Source: Sulfitobacter sp. DSM 110093 (GTDB lineage: Bacteria > Pseudomonadota > Alphaproteobacteria > Rhodobacterales > Rhodobacteraceae). Taken from it: DNA of 64,000 bases. Positions 34,181 to 42,952 of the stretch are shown here, piece after piece. The notes under the pieces are model-generated. The model had not been told where the DNA came from, searched no databases, and worked only from the letters and a program-made list of their open reading frames with translations. The position numbers were made by a program, and so were the translations under genes. Each line of letters starts with the position of its first letter. Within the stretch, counting starts at the first letter, position 1. The DNA lies in assembly GCF_022788715.1 (NCBI RefSeq), contig NZ_CP085170.1:204357-268356 (forward strand), read 5' to 3'.

Positions 34181-35383
34181 ATGAACAATTCGCAGAAATC
34201 CTTTGCCACACGCGCCATCCACCACGGCTATGACGCCCAAAGCGAGCAGGGTGCGCTGAACCCGCCGATCTACATGAGTTCGACCTTCACCTTTGAGACG
34301 GCTGAGGCAGGCGGCGACATGTTCGCGGGCGAGCGCGAGGGGCATTTCTACACACGCATCTCAAACCCCACGCTCGACCATCTGGAAAAGCGCATTGCCA
34401 ACCTTGAAGGGGCCGAAGCCGGGCTTGCTACGGCATCTGGCATGGGGGCGATCACCTCGACGCTGTGGTCTTTTCTTGAGGCCGGCGACGAGATCATCAT
34501 CGACAAGACGCTCTACGGCTGCACCTTCGCCTTCATGACACACGGGTTGCCGCGCTTTGGGGTAAAGGTGACTTTGGTCGACATGACCGACCCCGGCAAC
34601 CTCGAAGCGGCGATCAGCGCGCAAACCAAGATCGTCTATTTCGAGACCCCCGCGAACCCGAACAACCGTCTGGTCGACATTTCTGCCATCTCAGCCATCG
34701 CGCATCGCGCCGGGGCCAAGGTTGTGGTGGACAACACCTATGCCACCCCCGTGCTGACCCGCCCAATTGAACATGGCGCGGACATCGTCGTTCATTCGGC
34801 GACCAAGTTTCTCTCCGGTCACGGCGATGTAGTCGCAGGGCTTGTCGTGGGCAACAAAGAAGACATGGCGCAGGTTCGCCTCGTCGGGCTTAAAGACATG
34901 ACAGGTGCGGTGATGTCGCCGCTGACCGCGATGCTGCTGCTGCGCGGGATCAAAACATTGGAACTGCGGATGGAGCGCCACTGCCAGACCGCGCGCAAAG
35001 TGGCCGAAGCATTAGAACAGCACCCGGCGGTGCTGCATGTCGCGTATCCCGGACTTGATAGCTTCCCGCAGGCAGAGTTGGCGCGGCGGCAGATGGCGAA
35101 CTTTGGCGGCATGATCCCATTCGAGGTGAAGGGCGACAAACAAGGCGGGATCGCCTTTATGAACCGGCTAAACTTGATCCAACGCGCTGTGAGCCTTGGC
35201 GATGCGGAAAGCCTGATCCAGCACCCCGCCAGCATGACCCATTCGACCTATTCGCCCGAAGAACGGGCCGAGCACGGCATCGCCGAAGGGCTGGTGCGGC
35301 TCTCTGTCGGGCTCGAAAGCGCCGATGACATCATTGATGACCTTTACGCCGCGCTTGGGGCGCATAACATGCAGGCGGCCTGA
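34181..35383 (+). CDS. mdeA: L-methionine gamma-lyase
   Basis: 400 residues from ATG 34181 (GAGGGG upstream). A Cys/Met-metabolism PLP enzyme. Tyr112 and Cys114 (LYGCT) and Schiff-base Lys209 (HSATKFLSGHGD) sit two residues earlier than Tyr114, Cys116 and Lys211 of P. putida MdeA. The Cys is diagnostic for methionine gamma-lyase over cystathionine gamma-lyase. It converts methionine to methanethiol, 2-oxobutyrate and ammonia. The product 2-oxobutyrate can be used by the E1-like enzyme encoded next. Confidence 0.93.
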   Translation: MNNSQKSFATRAIHHGYDAQSEQGALNPPIYMSSTFTFETAEAGGDMFAGEREGHFYTRISNPTLDHLEKRIANLEGAEAGLATASGMGAITSTLWSFLEAGDEIIIDKTLYGCTFAFMTHGLPRFGVKVTLVDMTDPGNLEAAISAQTKIVYFETPANPNNRLVDISAISAIAHRAGAKVVVDNTYATPVLTRPIEHGADIVVHSATKFLSGHGDVVAGLVVGNKEDMAQVRLVGLKDMTGAVMSPLTAMLLLRGIKTLELRMERHCQTARKVAEALEQHPAVLHVAYPGLDSFPQAELARRQMANFGGMIPFEVKGDKQGGIAFMNRLNLIQRAVSLGDAESLIQHPASMTHSTYSPEERAEHGIAEGLVRLSVGLESADDIIDDLYAALGAHNMQAA

Positions 35384-35449
35384 ACTCGGCCTTATCAACG
35401 GATGCGCCATGTCGCGCATTCACGATGTCACCAATCTGAAAGACCCGCC

Positions 35450-37834
35450 ATGACCGCTCTCGCACCCGACCAGCTCAAGACCATCGAACAGCGTCTGCTG
35501 TGGCTGTCGCATTGGATGATCCATAACGCCAACCACATCCGCCCCAAAGTGGACGGGATCAAGGTCGGCGGGCATCAGGCTTCGTCGGCCTCCATGGTGT
35601 CGATCATGACGGCGCTCTATTTCAGCGCCCTGCGGCCCGAAGATCGCGTGGCGGTGAAACCCCATGCCTCGCCAATCTTCCATGCGATGCAGTATCTGAT
35701 GGGCAACCAGACGCTTGAGAAGATGGAGAACTTTCGCGGGTTTCAGGGCGTCCAGAGCTACCCCAGCCGGACCAAGGATATCGACGATGTGGATTTCTCG
35801 ACCGGGTCTGTGGGTCTTGGTGTCGCCGTGACCTCCTTCGCCTCGCTGGTGCAGGACTACATCACCGCAAAGGCGTGGGGCGAGGATGTGAAACTCGGTC
35901 GCATGGTGGCGCTGGTGGGCGACGCCGAATTGGACGAGGGCAACATCTACGAAGCCCTGCAAGAGGGCTGGAAGAACGATCTGCGCAATACATGGTGGAT
36001 CATCGACTATAACCGTCAATCGCTCGACGGGGTGGTGCGCGAAGGGCTGTTCAAACGCATCGAGCAGATTTTCGATGCCTTTGGCTGGGACGTGGTGAAG
36101 GTGAAATACGGCGCCCTGCAACGCGCCGCCTTCGATGAGCCGGGCGGCGACAAGCTGCGCGACTGGATCGACAATTGCCCGAACCAACTCTACTCGGCAC
36201 TGACCTTTATGGGCGGTGCGGTCTGGCGGCAGCGGCTGATGGACGCGCTTGGCGATCAGGGCGACGTCACCGCGCTGATCGAAAAGCGCAGCGATGATGA
36301 GCTGGCCGATCTGATGGAGAACCTCGGCGGCAACTGCGTGCAGACCATGGCCGAGACCTTTGCCTCCATCGACCATGACCGCCCGGTCTGTTTCCTTGCC
36401 TATACGATCAAAGGCTGGGGCACGCCGATTGCGGGGCACAAGGACAACCACGGCGGGCTGATGAACAAAAGCCAGATGGCCGAGTGGCAGCAGCATATGG
36501 GTGTGGCCCAAGGCGAAGAGTGGGAGAAGTTCGCCACTGTCGCTGACGCGCAGGCCCTACAATCCGCGCTCGATAAGGTGCCGTTTTTCGCCAAGGGCCG
36601 CCGCCGTTACGATGACGCAATCCTGCCGGTGCCGCAGATTGACCTATCCAGTGACCGCGAGATCTCCACGCAGATGGCCTTTGGCAAAATCCTTGATGAT
36701 CTGTCGAAAGGCTACAGCGATCTGGCTGAGCGCATCGTGACCATGTCGCCCGATGTGACCGGCACAACCAACCTTGGGCCATGGGTGAACCGGCGCAAGT
36801 TGTTTGCGCGTAGCGAACAGGCCGATACCTTTATCAACGAAAAAATCCCGTCCACCGCGAAATGGGAGTTCACCCCTAAAGGCCAGCATATCGAGTTGGG
36901 CATCGCCGAGATGAACCTCTTCCTCCTGCTGGGGGCCGCGGGTCTGTCGCATTCGCTTTTCGGCAAGCGGGTCATTCCCATCGGTACGGTCTATGACCCC
37001 TTCGTGGCACGTGGCCTCGATGCGCTGAACTATGCCTGCTACCAAGATGCGCGGTTTATGATCGTCGGCACGCCATCAGGTGTGACACTGGCCCCCGAGG
37101 GCGGTGCGCATCAGTCCATCGGCACACCGCTCATCGGGATGAGCCAAGACGGGCTGGCGAGCTTTGAGCCCGCTTTCGCCGACGAGTTGGCCGTGATCAT
37201 GCAATGGGCCTTCGATTACCTGCAGCGCGATGGCGAGGGCGACCCGGACGAGCGCACTTGGCTGCGCGACGAGACCGGCGGCTCGGTCTATCTGCGACTG
37301 ACGACGAACCCCATCGAACAGCCCGGCAAACGTGTCGACGAGGACTTCCGCCAAGGGGCCATCGACGGGGCCTATTGGCTCCGCAAGCCGGGGCCGAACT
37401 GCAACGTGGTGATCGCCTATCAAGGGGCCGTGGCGCCCGAAGCGATCAAGGCGGCGGGAATGATTGCCGAAGGTCGGCGCGATGTAGGCGTGCTGGCAGT
37501 CACCTCCGCGGATCGCCTCAACGCCGGATGGACGGCGGCGCAACGTGCACGAGCGCGGGGCAATGCAGAAGCGGAAAGCCACATTGAGAGCCTGCTGGCC
37601 GATCTGCCGCGCGACTGTAAAATGGTGACGGTGATTGATGGCCATCCGGCAACGCTGTCGTGGCTCGGCTCGGTCGTCGGGCATCAGACGGTCCCGCTTG
37701 GGGTCGAACATTTCGGCCAGACCGGGACCATCGCGGACCTCTACCAACATTTCGGTATCGACGCCCGGTCAATTGTTGAGAAGGTGCAGGGCCTGACACC
37801 GGGGCGGCGGATGCTGCACCGTGTGGCGGGGTGA
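35450..37834 (+). CDS. mdeB: Pyruvate dehydrogenase E1/transketolase-like protein, probable 2-oxobutyrate decarboxylase MdeB
   Basis: 794 residues from ATG 35450. TPP-binding motif VGDAELDEGNIYEAL near 156-170 with the Asn in DYNRQSLDG. HIRPKVDGIKVGGHQASSASM near the start and the AceE-type central region (GKRVIPIGTVYDPFVARGLDALNYACYQDARFMIVGTPSGVTLAPEGGAHQS) place it with homodimeric E1 rather than plain transketolase. It is shorter than AceE (about 885). In P. putida mdeB lies after mdeA and acts on 2-oxobutyrate from methionine; the same order here supports that job. Confidence 0.85.
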   Translation: MTALAPDQLKTIEQRLLWLSHWMIHNANHIRPKVDGIKVGGHQASSASMVSIMTALYFSALRPEDRVAVKPHASPIFHAMQYLMGNQTLEKMENFRGFQGVQSYPSRTKDIDDVDFSTGSVGLGVAVTSFASLVQDYITAKAWGEDVKLGRMVALVGDAELDEGNIYEALQEGWKNDLRNTWWIIDYNRQSLDGVVREGLFKRIEQIFDAFGWDVVKVKYGALQRAAFDEPGGDKLRDWIDNCPNQLYSALTFMGGAVWRQRLMDALGDQGDVTALIEKRSDDELADLMENLGGNCVQTMAETFASIDHDRPVCFLAYTIKGWGTPIAGHKDNHGGLMNKSQMAEWQQHMGVAQGEEWEKFATVADAQALQSALDKVPFFAKGRRRYDDAILPVPQIDLSSDREISTQMAFGKILDDLSKGYSDLAERIVTMSPDVTGTTNLGPWVNRRKLFARSEQADTFINEKIPSTAKWEFTPKGQHIELGIAEMNLFLLLGAAGLSHSLFGKRVIPIGTVYDPFVARGLDALNYACYQDARFMIVGTPSGVTLAPEGGAHQSIGTPLIGMSQDGLASFEPAFADELAVIMQWAFDYLQRDGEGDPDERTWLRDETGGSVYLRLTTNPIEQPGKRVDEDFRQGAIDGAYWLRKPGPNCNVVIAYQGAVAPEAIKAAGMIAEGRRDVGVLAVTSADRLNAGWTAAQRARARGNAEAESHIESLLADLPRDCKMVTVIDGHPATLSWLGSVVGHQTVPLGVEHFGQTGTIADLYQHFGIDARSIVEKVQGLTPGRRMLHRVAG

Positions 37835-37844
37835 AAGGGCGCAA

Positions 37845-38765
37845 ATGACTTACTCCCTAGCCATTCACGGCGGTGCTGGAACCCTTCTGAAACAGAATAT
37901 GACCCCGGAAAAAGAGGCCGCCTATCACGCCGGACTGGCCCGCGCGGTGGAAGCTGGGGAAGCCGTGCTGCGCGATGGTGGCAGCGCAATGGACGCGGTT
38001 GTCGCCTCGGTCTGCGCGCTGGAGGATGAGCCGCTGTTCAACGCCGGGCGCGGCGCGGTCTACACCTCTGAGGGCAAACAGGAGATGGACGCCGCTGTGA
38101 TGGACGGGCGCGACCGACGTGCAGGTTCGGTGGCTGGCGTGTTTGGTCCAAAGAACCCCATCCGGCTGGCCCGCGCAGTAATGGAGCGGACGGAGCATGT
38201 TACGCTGATTGGCCCCAACGCATTAGAAATCGCCCGGCAAGCAGAGCTTCCCTTTGGCGATCACGACTATTTCTTTACTCAATCCCGTTAGGATGCGCTG
38301 CAAGAAACGCTGGAACTGCGCGCGCGGGGCGAAGTGTCGGACGACCCGGCGCGGCGGCATGGCACCGTGGGGGCGGTGGCGCGTGATGAAGCGGGCAATA
38401 TCGCGGCGGCAACCTCGACCGGGGGGATGACCGCCAAGCCACCGGGCCGCGTGGGTGACACGCCGATGATCGGGGCGGGCACCTTTGCGGATAATGCGAC
38501 CTGCGCGGTCTCTGGCACGGGGCATGGCGAGATCTTCATCCGCTGGAACGCAGCCGGAGAGATTGCCGCACGGATGCGCCACGCGGGCGAAGACCTTGCC
38601 ACTGCCGCCAATCATGTTGTGATGCAAGATCTGGCCAATCACGACGGTTCGGGCGGGGTCATCGCGGTGGATGCGGCAGGCAATATCGCGATGCCTTTCA
38701 ACTCTCAGGGCATGTACCGCGGGATGGTTCGCAAGGGGTCAGCACCTGAAACCAGTATCTATTGA
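37845..38765 (+). pseudogene. Isoaspartyl peptidase/L-asparaginase gene interrupted by an in-frame amber codon
   Basis: From ATG 37845 the frame encodes the Ntn-hydrolase family-2 asparaginase start (SLAIHGGAGT) and runs to TAG at 38289-38291, in the context FFTQSR-stop-DALQETL. The same frame then continues without a shift to the normal C-terminus at 38765. The position is normally Trp, so TGG to TAG is the simplest change. The stop falls about 20 codons before the autocleavage Thr (RHGTVGAVARD). A GTG at 38334 could restart the beta part. It is either a recent nonsense mutation, a sequencing error, or a split alpha/beta gene. It follows mdeB by 10 nt. Confidence 0.85.
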
Positions 38766-38895
38766 TGTGTCGCCCCCCATGTCGCCGCACAAACACAACG
38801 GGCAGGCTTGGGCCGCGTAGAGCATCTAAATCTTGACATTTTCCCCCCTCCCTTTGATTGACGTGCAAGCGAACTTGACGGGAGAGGGGACAAGG

Positions 38896-39474
38896 GTGCG
38901 TTTTCTAGCAGGAATTGCCAAACTTATCTGTGCGGTGAATATCATCATCGGCAATGTCTTTGCGTGGCTGTCGCTCGGCATCGTGCTTGTCTGTTTCACT
39001 GTCGTCGTGCAGCGATATGTCTTTGCGATCAGCTTTGTCTGGATGCAGGATCTCTATATCTGGCTGAATGGTGCGATGTTCACTGCGGTCGCGGGCTTTG
39101 CACTGCTGCGTGATGACCATGTGCGTGTCGATATCTTTTACCGCCCCGCCAAGATGGCGCGCCGCGCGCTGATTGATCTGATCGGTGTGGTGGTGTTTCT
39201 GCTGCCCTTTTGCTGGGTCGTCTACGCCTACTCCATGCCATTCGTGCAACGGGCGTGGGGCTACAGCGAGGCCTCGGCCAATGTGGGCGGCATGCCGGGG
39301 CTCTACATTCTTAAAGCCTTCATCATCGGTTTCGCCGCGCTGATCGCCCTTCAGGGCATCGCGTGGATCATCCGCTCCGTTCTGGTGCTAAGCGGTAATG
39401 CCGAGCTGGTGCCCAAATCCATCCAATATAGCCGGGACCAAATCCCCGCAGACCACCCGCAGGGAGCCGTTTGA
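38896..39474 (+). CDS. dctQ: TRAP transporter small permease (DctQ)
   Basis: 192 residues from GTG 38896, with GAGGGGA 5 nt upstream; the open frame reaches TTG 38833 but without a ribosome site. Four hydrophobic helices and the QRYVFAISFVWMQDLYIWLNGAMFTAVAGFALLRDDHVRVD segment are typical of DctQ. Its last base is shared with the dctM start (TGATG). Confidence 0.9.
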   Translation: MRFLAGIAKLICAVNIIIGNVFAWLSLGIVLVCFTVVVQRYVFAISFVWMQDLYIWLNGAMFTAVAGFALLRDDHVRVDIFYRPAKMARRALIDLIGVVVFLLPFCWVVYAYSMPFVQRAWGYSEASANVGGMPGLYILKAFIIGFAALIALQGIAWIIRSVLVLSGNAELVPKSIQYSRDQIPADHPQGAV

Positions 39475-40865
39475 TGGACCCGATTTTGATTGGCGAGATG
39501 CTCGCCGCGCTTATGTTCTTTGGCGTGATCGGCTTTTTGCTTCTCGGCTTTCCGGTGGCTTTTACCCTTGCGGGTGTGTCGCTGCTTTTTGGTTTAGTCG
39601 GCATCGGCTTTGGTGTGTTCGATCCGTCGAACTTTGGCTCACTGCCCAACCGCTATATCGGCTTTATGACCAACGAAGTGCTGGTCGCCGTGCCGCTGTT
39701 TATCTTTATGGGGGTGATGCTGGAACGCAGCCAGATTGCCGAGCAACTGCTGATGACCATGGGCAAACTTTTCGGCAACCTGCGCGGAGGCCTTGGCTTT
39801 TCTGTCGTGATCGTGGGCGCGATGCTTGCTGCGTCGACCGGTGTGGTTGGCGCGACGGTTGTGACCATGGGGCTGATCTCTCTGCCTGCGATGTTGCGGG
39901 CGGGCTATGACCCAAAGCTTGCGACAGGGGTAATCTGTGCAAGCGGGACATTGGGGCAGATCATTCCGCCATCGACCGTTTTGATTTTCATGGGCGATAT
40001 GCTGGCGGGCATCAACTCTCAGGTGCAGATGGCCAAGGGTAACTTTGCGCCTTCGCCCGTTTCGGTCGGTGACCTCTTTGCTGGGGCGCTTCTGCCGGGC
40101 ATCTTGTTGGTGTCGCTCTACCTTGGCTATGTGCTGTTCAAAGCTGTGACCGCGCCTGAATCTTGCCCCGCAACACCTGTACCTGCCGATGAAAAGGGCG
40201 AATTGCTGCGTGATTTCTTTGTGGCATTGGTACCCCCGCTGTTGCTGATCCTCGCTGTGCTGGGCTCGATCCTTGGTGGCATCGCCACCCCGACAGAGGC
40301 CGCTTCAGTCGGTGCAGTCGGCGCGATGATCTTGGCTACGCTGCGCTGGCGTCTGTCCTTCCGCATCCTGCGCGAGACGATGATCGCGACGGCGACGATC
40401 ACCAGCATGGTCTTTATCATTCTGCTGGGCGCGTCGGTCTTTTCCATCGTGTTCCGAATGATGGGCGGCGACAATTTGGTTCATGAATTCCTAAGCAACC
40501 TACCCGGCGGCCCCTTGGCAGCAGTGGCGGTGGTTATGGTCATCATGTTCTTCCTTGGATTCATCCTTGATACATTCGAGATCATCTTCATCGTGATCCC
40601 GATCACCGCGCCTGTGCTTTTGATGCTGGATATTGATCCGATCTGGCTTGGTGTATTGGTCGGGGTAAACCTGCAAACGTCCTTCCTCACGCCGCCCTTT
40701 GGCTTTGCGCTGTTCTATCTGCGCGGGGTCGCCCCAGAGGATCTGCCGACCAGTGCGATCTACAAAGGCATTTTGCCCTTCGTGGCCTTGCAGGTGGTGG
40801 CGATTGCGATCTTGTTTGCCTTCCCGCAGATCGTGACATGGTTGCCGAAGGTGATCTCGGGCTAA
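39474..40865 (+). CDS. dctM: TRAP transporter large permease (DctM)
   Basis: 463 residues from ATG 39474 (GGGAG upstream). About 12 hydrophobic segments and DctM signatures: PLFIFMGVMLERS, ASTGVVGATVVTMGLISLPAMLRAGYDPKLATGVICASGTLGQIIPPS and LQTSFLTPPFGFALFYLRG. Ion-coupled transporter. No binding protein follows on this strand; the nearest one is convergent at 41115-42209. Confidence 0.95.
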   Translation: MDPILIGEMLAALMFFGVIGFLLLGFPVAFTLAGVSLLFGLVGIGFGVFDPSNFGSLPNRYIGFMTNEVLVAVPLFIFMGVMLERSQIAEQLLMTMGKLFGNLRGGLGFSVVIVGAMLAASTGVVGATVVTMGLISLPAMLRAGYDPKLATGVICASGTLGQIIPPSTVLIFMGDMLAGINSQVQMAKGNFAPSPVSVGDLFAGALLPGILLVSLYLGYVLFKAVTAPESCPATPVPADEKGELLRDFFVALVPPLLLILAVLGSILGGIATPTEAASVGAVGAMILATLRWRLSFRILRETMIATATITSMVFIILLGASVFSIVFRMMGGDNLVHEFLSNLPGGPLAAVAVVMVIMFFLGFILDTFEIIFIVIPITAPVLLMLDIDPIWLGVLVGVNLQTSFLTPPFGFALFYLRGVAPEDLPTSAIYKGILPFVALQVVAIAILFAFPQIVTWLPKVISG

Positions 40866-40896
40866 GAGCCTTCGTGTCTTTTGAAGCGCTAAGGGT

Positions 40897-41014
40897 ATCG
40901 CCCTCTCTGGGGGGCGATCCGCACGTTTGAAAGTAGCTGCCCCGGTGCATCGACCGCTGACCGATCCGGTTGGCGAAGCGTTGCAAAATCGCCCTCCGGG
41001 GGAGGGAGGGCGAT
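40897..41014. repeat. Two related hairpins with ATCGCCC / GGGCGAT arms
   Basis: The first hairpin (40897-40918) pairs ATCGCCC with GGGCGAT over 8 nt. The second (40988-41014) pairs ATCGCCCTCC with GGAGGGCGAT over 7 nt. Both fall in the 249-nt gap between convergent dctM and dctP genes, about 70 nt apart. They look like duplicated terminator or processing elements. Confidence 0.5.
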
Positions 41015-41065
41015 GCCCGGTGTGCGACCGGGCGGGACAGAGACTAGGCCCCTACCCCAATAGCA

Positions 41066-41093
41066 AAAGGCCCGGTGTCACCACCGGGCCTTT
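41066..41093. terminator. Strong bidirectional intrinsic terminator
   Basis: AAAGGCCCGGTG pairs perfectly with CACCGGGCCTTT over a TCAC loop, with A and T tracts on the two sides. It lies 22 nt after the stop of the leftward dctP gene and also terminates the rightward dctQM transcript. Confidence 0.85.
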
Positions 41094-41114
41094 CCTCATC
41101 TCTTACTGCAAAGC

Positions 41115-42209
41115 TTAGTACTTCAGGAACTTCTGACGCGCCTGAACATAGGGGCTATCAATGTTCTCGGTCCGGGTACGGACAAGGTTCAGCGCTTCGA
41201 CAAAGCTGTCGGCAGTCTTCTTGACTAACGGATCGTCGCTGTTGCGCAGTTCCTCAACAACTTCGACCGAGGCCTTGGCACCGGCTTCCATGATGTCGTC
41301 GGGGAAGTTGCGTACGATCACGCCATGCTCATCCACCAGCGTCTTCAGTGCGCGTGGGTCGTTGGCATAGAAGTCAGCCGCAACCTGATCGTATTCCGCT
41401 TGGCTTACATCGCGGATGATGGCCTGCAGGTTTTCGGGCAGTTCTTGATACTTCTTCTTGTCGACAACAAGCTCGGTCGCCAGACCCGATTCCACGAAGG
41501 ATGGCATGTAGTAGTTCTTAGCAACCTGATGGAAGCCAAGCGCCAGATCGTTGTAAGGGCCAACGAATTCAGCGGCATCCAGCGTGCCAGATTGCAACGC
41601 TTGGAAGATCTCGCCCGCCGCCATGTTTGTCACGGTCGCGCCCAATTTTTCCCATACGCGGCCACCAAGGCCCGGCGTCCGGAAGCGAACGCCTTTGACG
41701 TCATCGAGGCTCTTCAGCTCATCGCGGAACCAACCACCCGTTTGGGTGCCGGTGTTGCCGGACAGGAAGCCCTGAACGCCGAACTGGTCATAGATTTCGT
41801 CCCAGATTTCCTGACCGCCCATGTAACGCATCCAAGCTGTCAGCTCGGGCGTTGTCATGCCGTAAGGTACGCCGGTAAAGAACGACAGCGCGGGCGATTT
41901 GTTCTGCCAGTAGTAGGCGGCACCGTGGCTCATTTCGGCTGTACCGTCGATCACCGCATCCAGCGACTGCAGCGGCGGAACCATCTCACCAGCCGAGAAG
42001 ACCTGAATGGTCAGCTCGCCGCCCGACGCGGCGGTGATCCGGTCGGCCAGACGCTGTGCGCCGACACCCAGACCGGGGAAGTTCTTGGGCCATGTGGTAA
42101 CCATACGCCACGTGATGTTGCCCTGCGCAATTGCGGGCGCTGCAAGCGTCGTAGCGGCAGCACCTGCCCCCATCACACCGGCTTTGCGAATAAATGAACG
42201 ACGATCCAT
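41115..42209 (-). CDS. dctP: TRAP transporter solute-binding protein with a twin-arginine-like leader
   Basis: 364 residues. The N-terminus MDRRSFIRKAGVMGAGAAATTL...IAQGN has an RRSFIRK motif and a hydrophobic stretch, so it is probably exported folded by Tat. The mature part ITWRMVTTWPKNFPGLGVGAQRLADRI and GGWFRDELKSLDDVKGVRFRTPGLGG belong to the DctP branch that includes the 2-oxoacid binder TakP. It could serve dctQM at 38.9-40.9 kb, with which it is convergent. Ligand unknown. Confidence 0.92.
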   Translation of the reverse strand: MDRRSFIRKAGVMGAGAAATTLAAPAIAQGNITWRMVTTWPKNFPGLGVGAQRLADRITAASGGELTIQVFSAGEMVPPLQSLDAVIDGTAEMSHGAAYYWQNKSPALSFFTGVPYGMTTPELTAWMRYMGGQEIWDEIYDQFGVQGFLSGNTGTQTGGWFRDELKSLDDVKGVRFRTPGLGGRVWEKLGATVTNMAAGEIFQALQSGTLDAAEFVGPYNDLALGFHQVAKNYYMPSFVESGLATELVVDKKKYQELPENLQAIIRDVSQAEYDQVAADFYANDPRALKTLVDEHGVIVRNFPDDIMEAGAKASVEVVEELRNSDDPLVKKTADSFVEALNLVRTRTENIDSPYVQARQKFLKY

Positions 42210-42357
42210 GTTTTTCCTCCCAAAGGATAATTGTTAAGCATCCTCCGACGTCGGCGCAGAGGGCTATGTGCAGCAGATAATCGTCGGTTTTCGCAAATGT
42301 CCATGGTCTACACGAATTGAACCTGCCTCTTGCTAGACAATCTCCCCCGAAGCCGCA

Positions 42358-42373
42358 TACGTAGTGCTACGTA
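42358..42373. promoter_or_regulatory. Perfect 16-bp site TACGTA-GTGC-TACGTA
   Basis: Two copies of the self-palindrome TACGTA four bases apart lie in the divergent region between dctP (start 42209) and the second TRAP operon (start 42425). The arrangement is both a direct and an inverted repeat, suggesting a cooperative dimer-of-dimers operator. The cognate regulator is not obvious in the window. Confidence 0.6.
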
Positions 42374-42424
42374 AAGCTGTAGTATTATTGGTCTTTCGCC
42401 TTGTTTTCGGCAGAAAGGTGAATA

Positions 42425-42952
42425 ATGTGCGAGCTGCCAGGGAGGGCTCAGATCTTGTTAAAATTCATCGACCAGATGAACGAATTCGTCGGGCGTATTG
42501 TGTCGGTCGTTGCCGTCATCTTTGCTGCGATCATCATCTATGACGTTTTCATGCGCTATGCGCTGAACGATCCGACACGCTGGGCCTTTGATGTGACTAA
42601 ACAGCTATATGGCTTTTATTTCGTCATGCTGGGCGGCTATGCGCTGCGTCATCAGGCCCATGTGCGGGTCGATCTGATCACCGAAACCCTTGCCCCCACC
42701 CTGCGACGCTGGGTCGAAGCGGCGGGCTATGTGATCTTTTTCTTCCCCTTCGCGTGGATCTTCACCACCCGCTCTTATGAATTCGCCATGCGCTCTTATG
42801 CCCAAGGTGAAACGACATATGGCTCTGTGCAGCTGCCGGTCTATCCGCTGAAAATGGCTATGTGCCTCGCCGCGGCGCTGTTGCTTTTGCAAGGCGTGTC
42901 GGAATTTCTGAAACTCGTACTTAACCGTCAGGAACTGCCACGTGACGCCTGA
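42425..42952 (+). CDS. dctQ: TRAP transporter small permease (DctQ), second system
   Basis: 175 residues. AAAGG lies upstream of the ATG. Four membrane helices with FMRYALNDPTRWAFDVTKQLYGFYFVMLGGYALRHQAHVRVDL, a DctQ signature. Overlaps the following dctM by 11 nt. Confidence 0.92.
   Translation: MCELPGRAQILLKFIDQMNEFVGRIVSVVAVIFAAIIIYDVFMRYALNDPTRWAFDVTKQLYGFYFVMLGGYALRHQAHVRVDLITETLAPTLRRWVEAAGYVIFFFPFAWIFTTRSYEFAMRSYAQGETTYGSVQLPVYPLKMAMCLAAALLLLQGVSEFLKLVLNRQELPRDA

Noticed and set aside
38833-38895. TTG start 21 codons upstream for dctQ
   Set aside because: No ribosome site at the TTG, whereas GTG 38896 has GAGGGGA at the right distance and gives a normal DctQ length.
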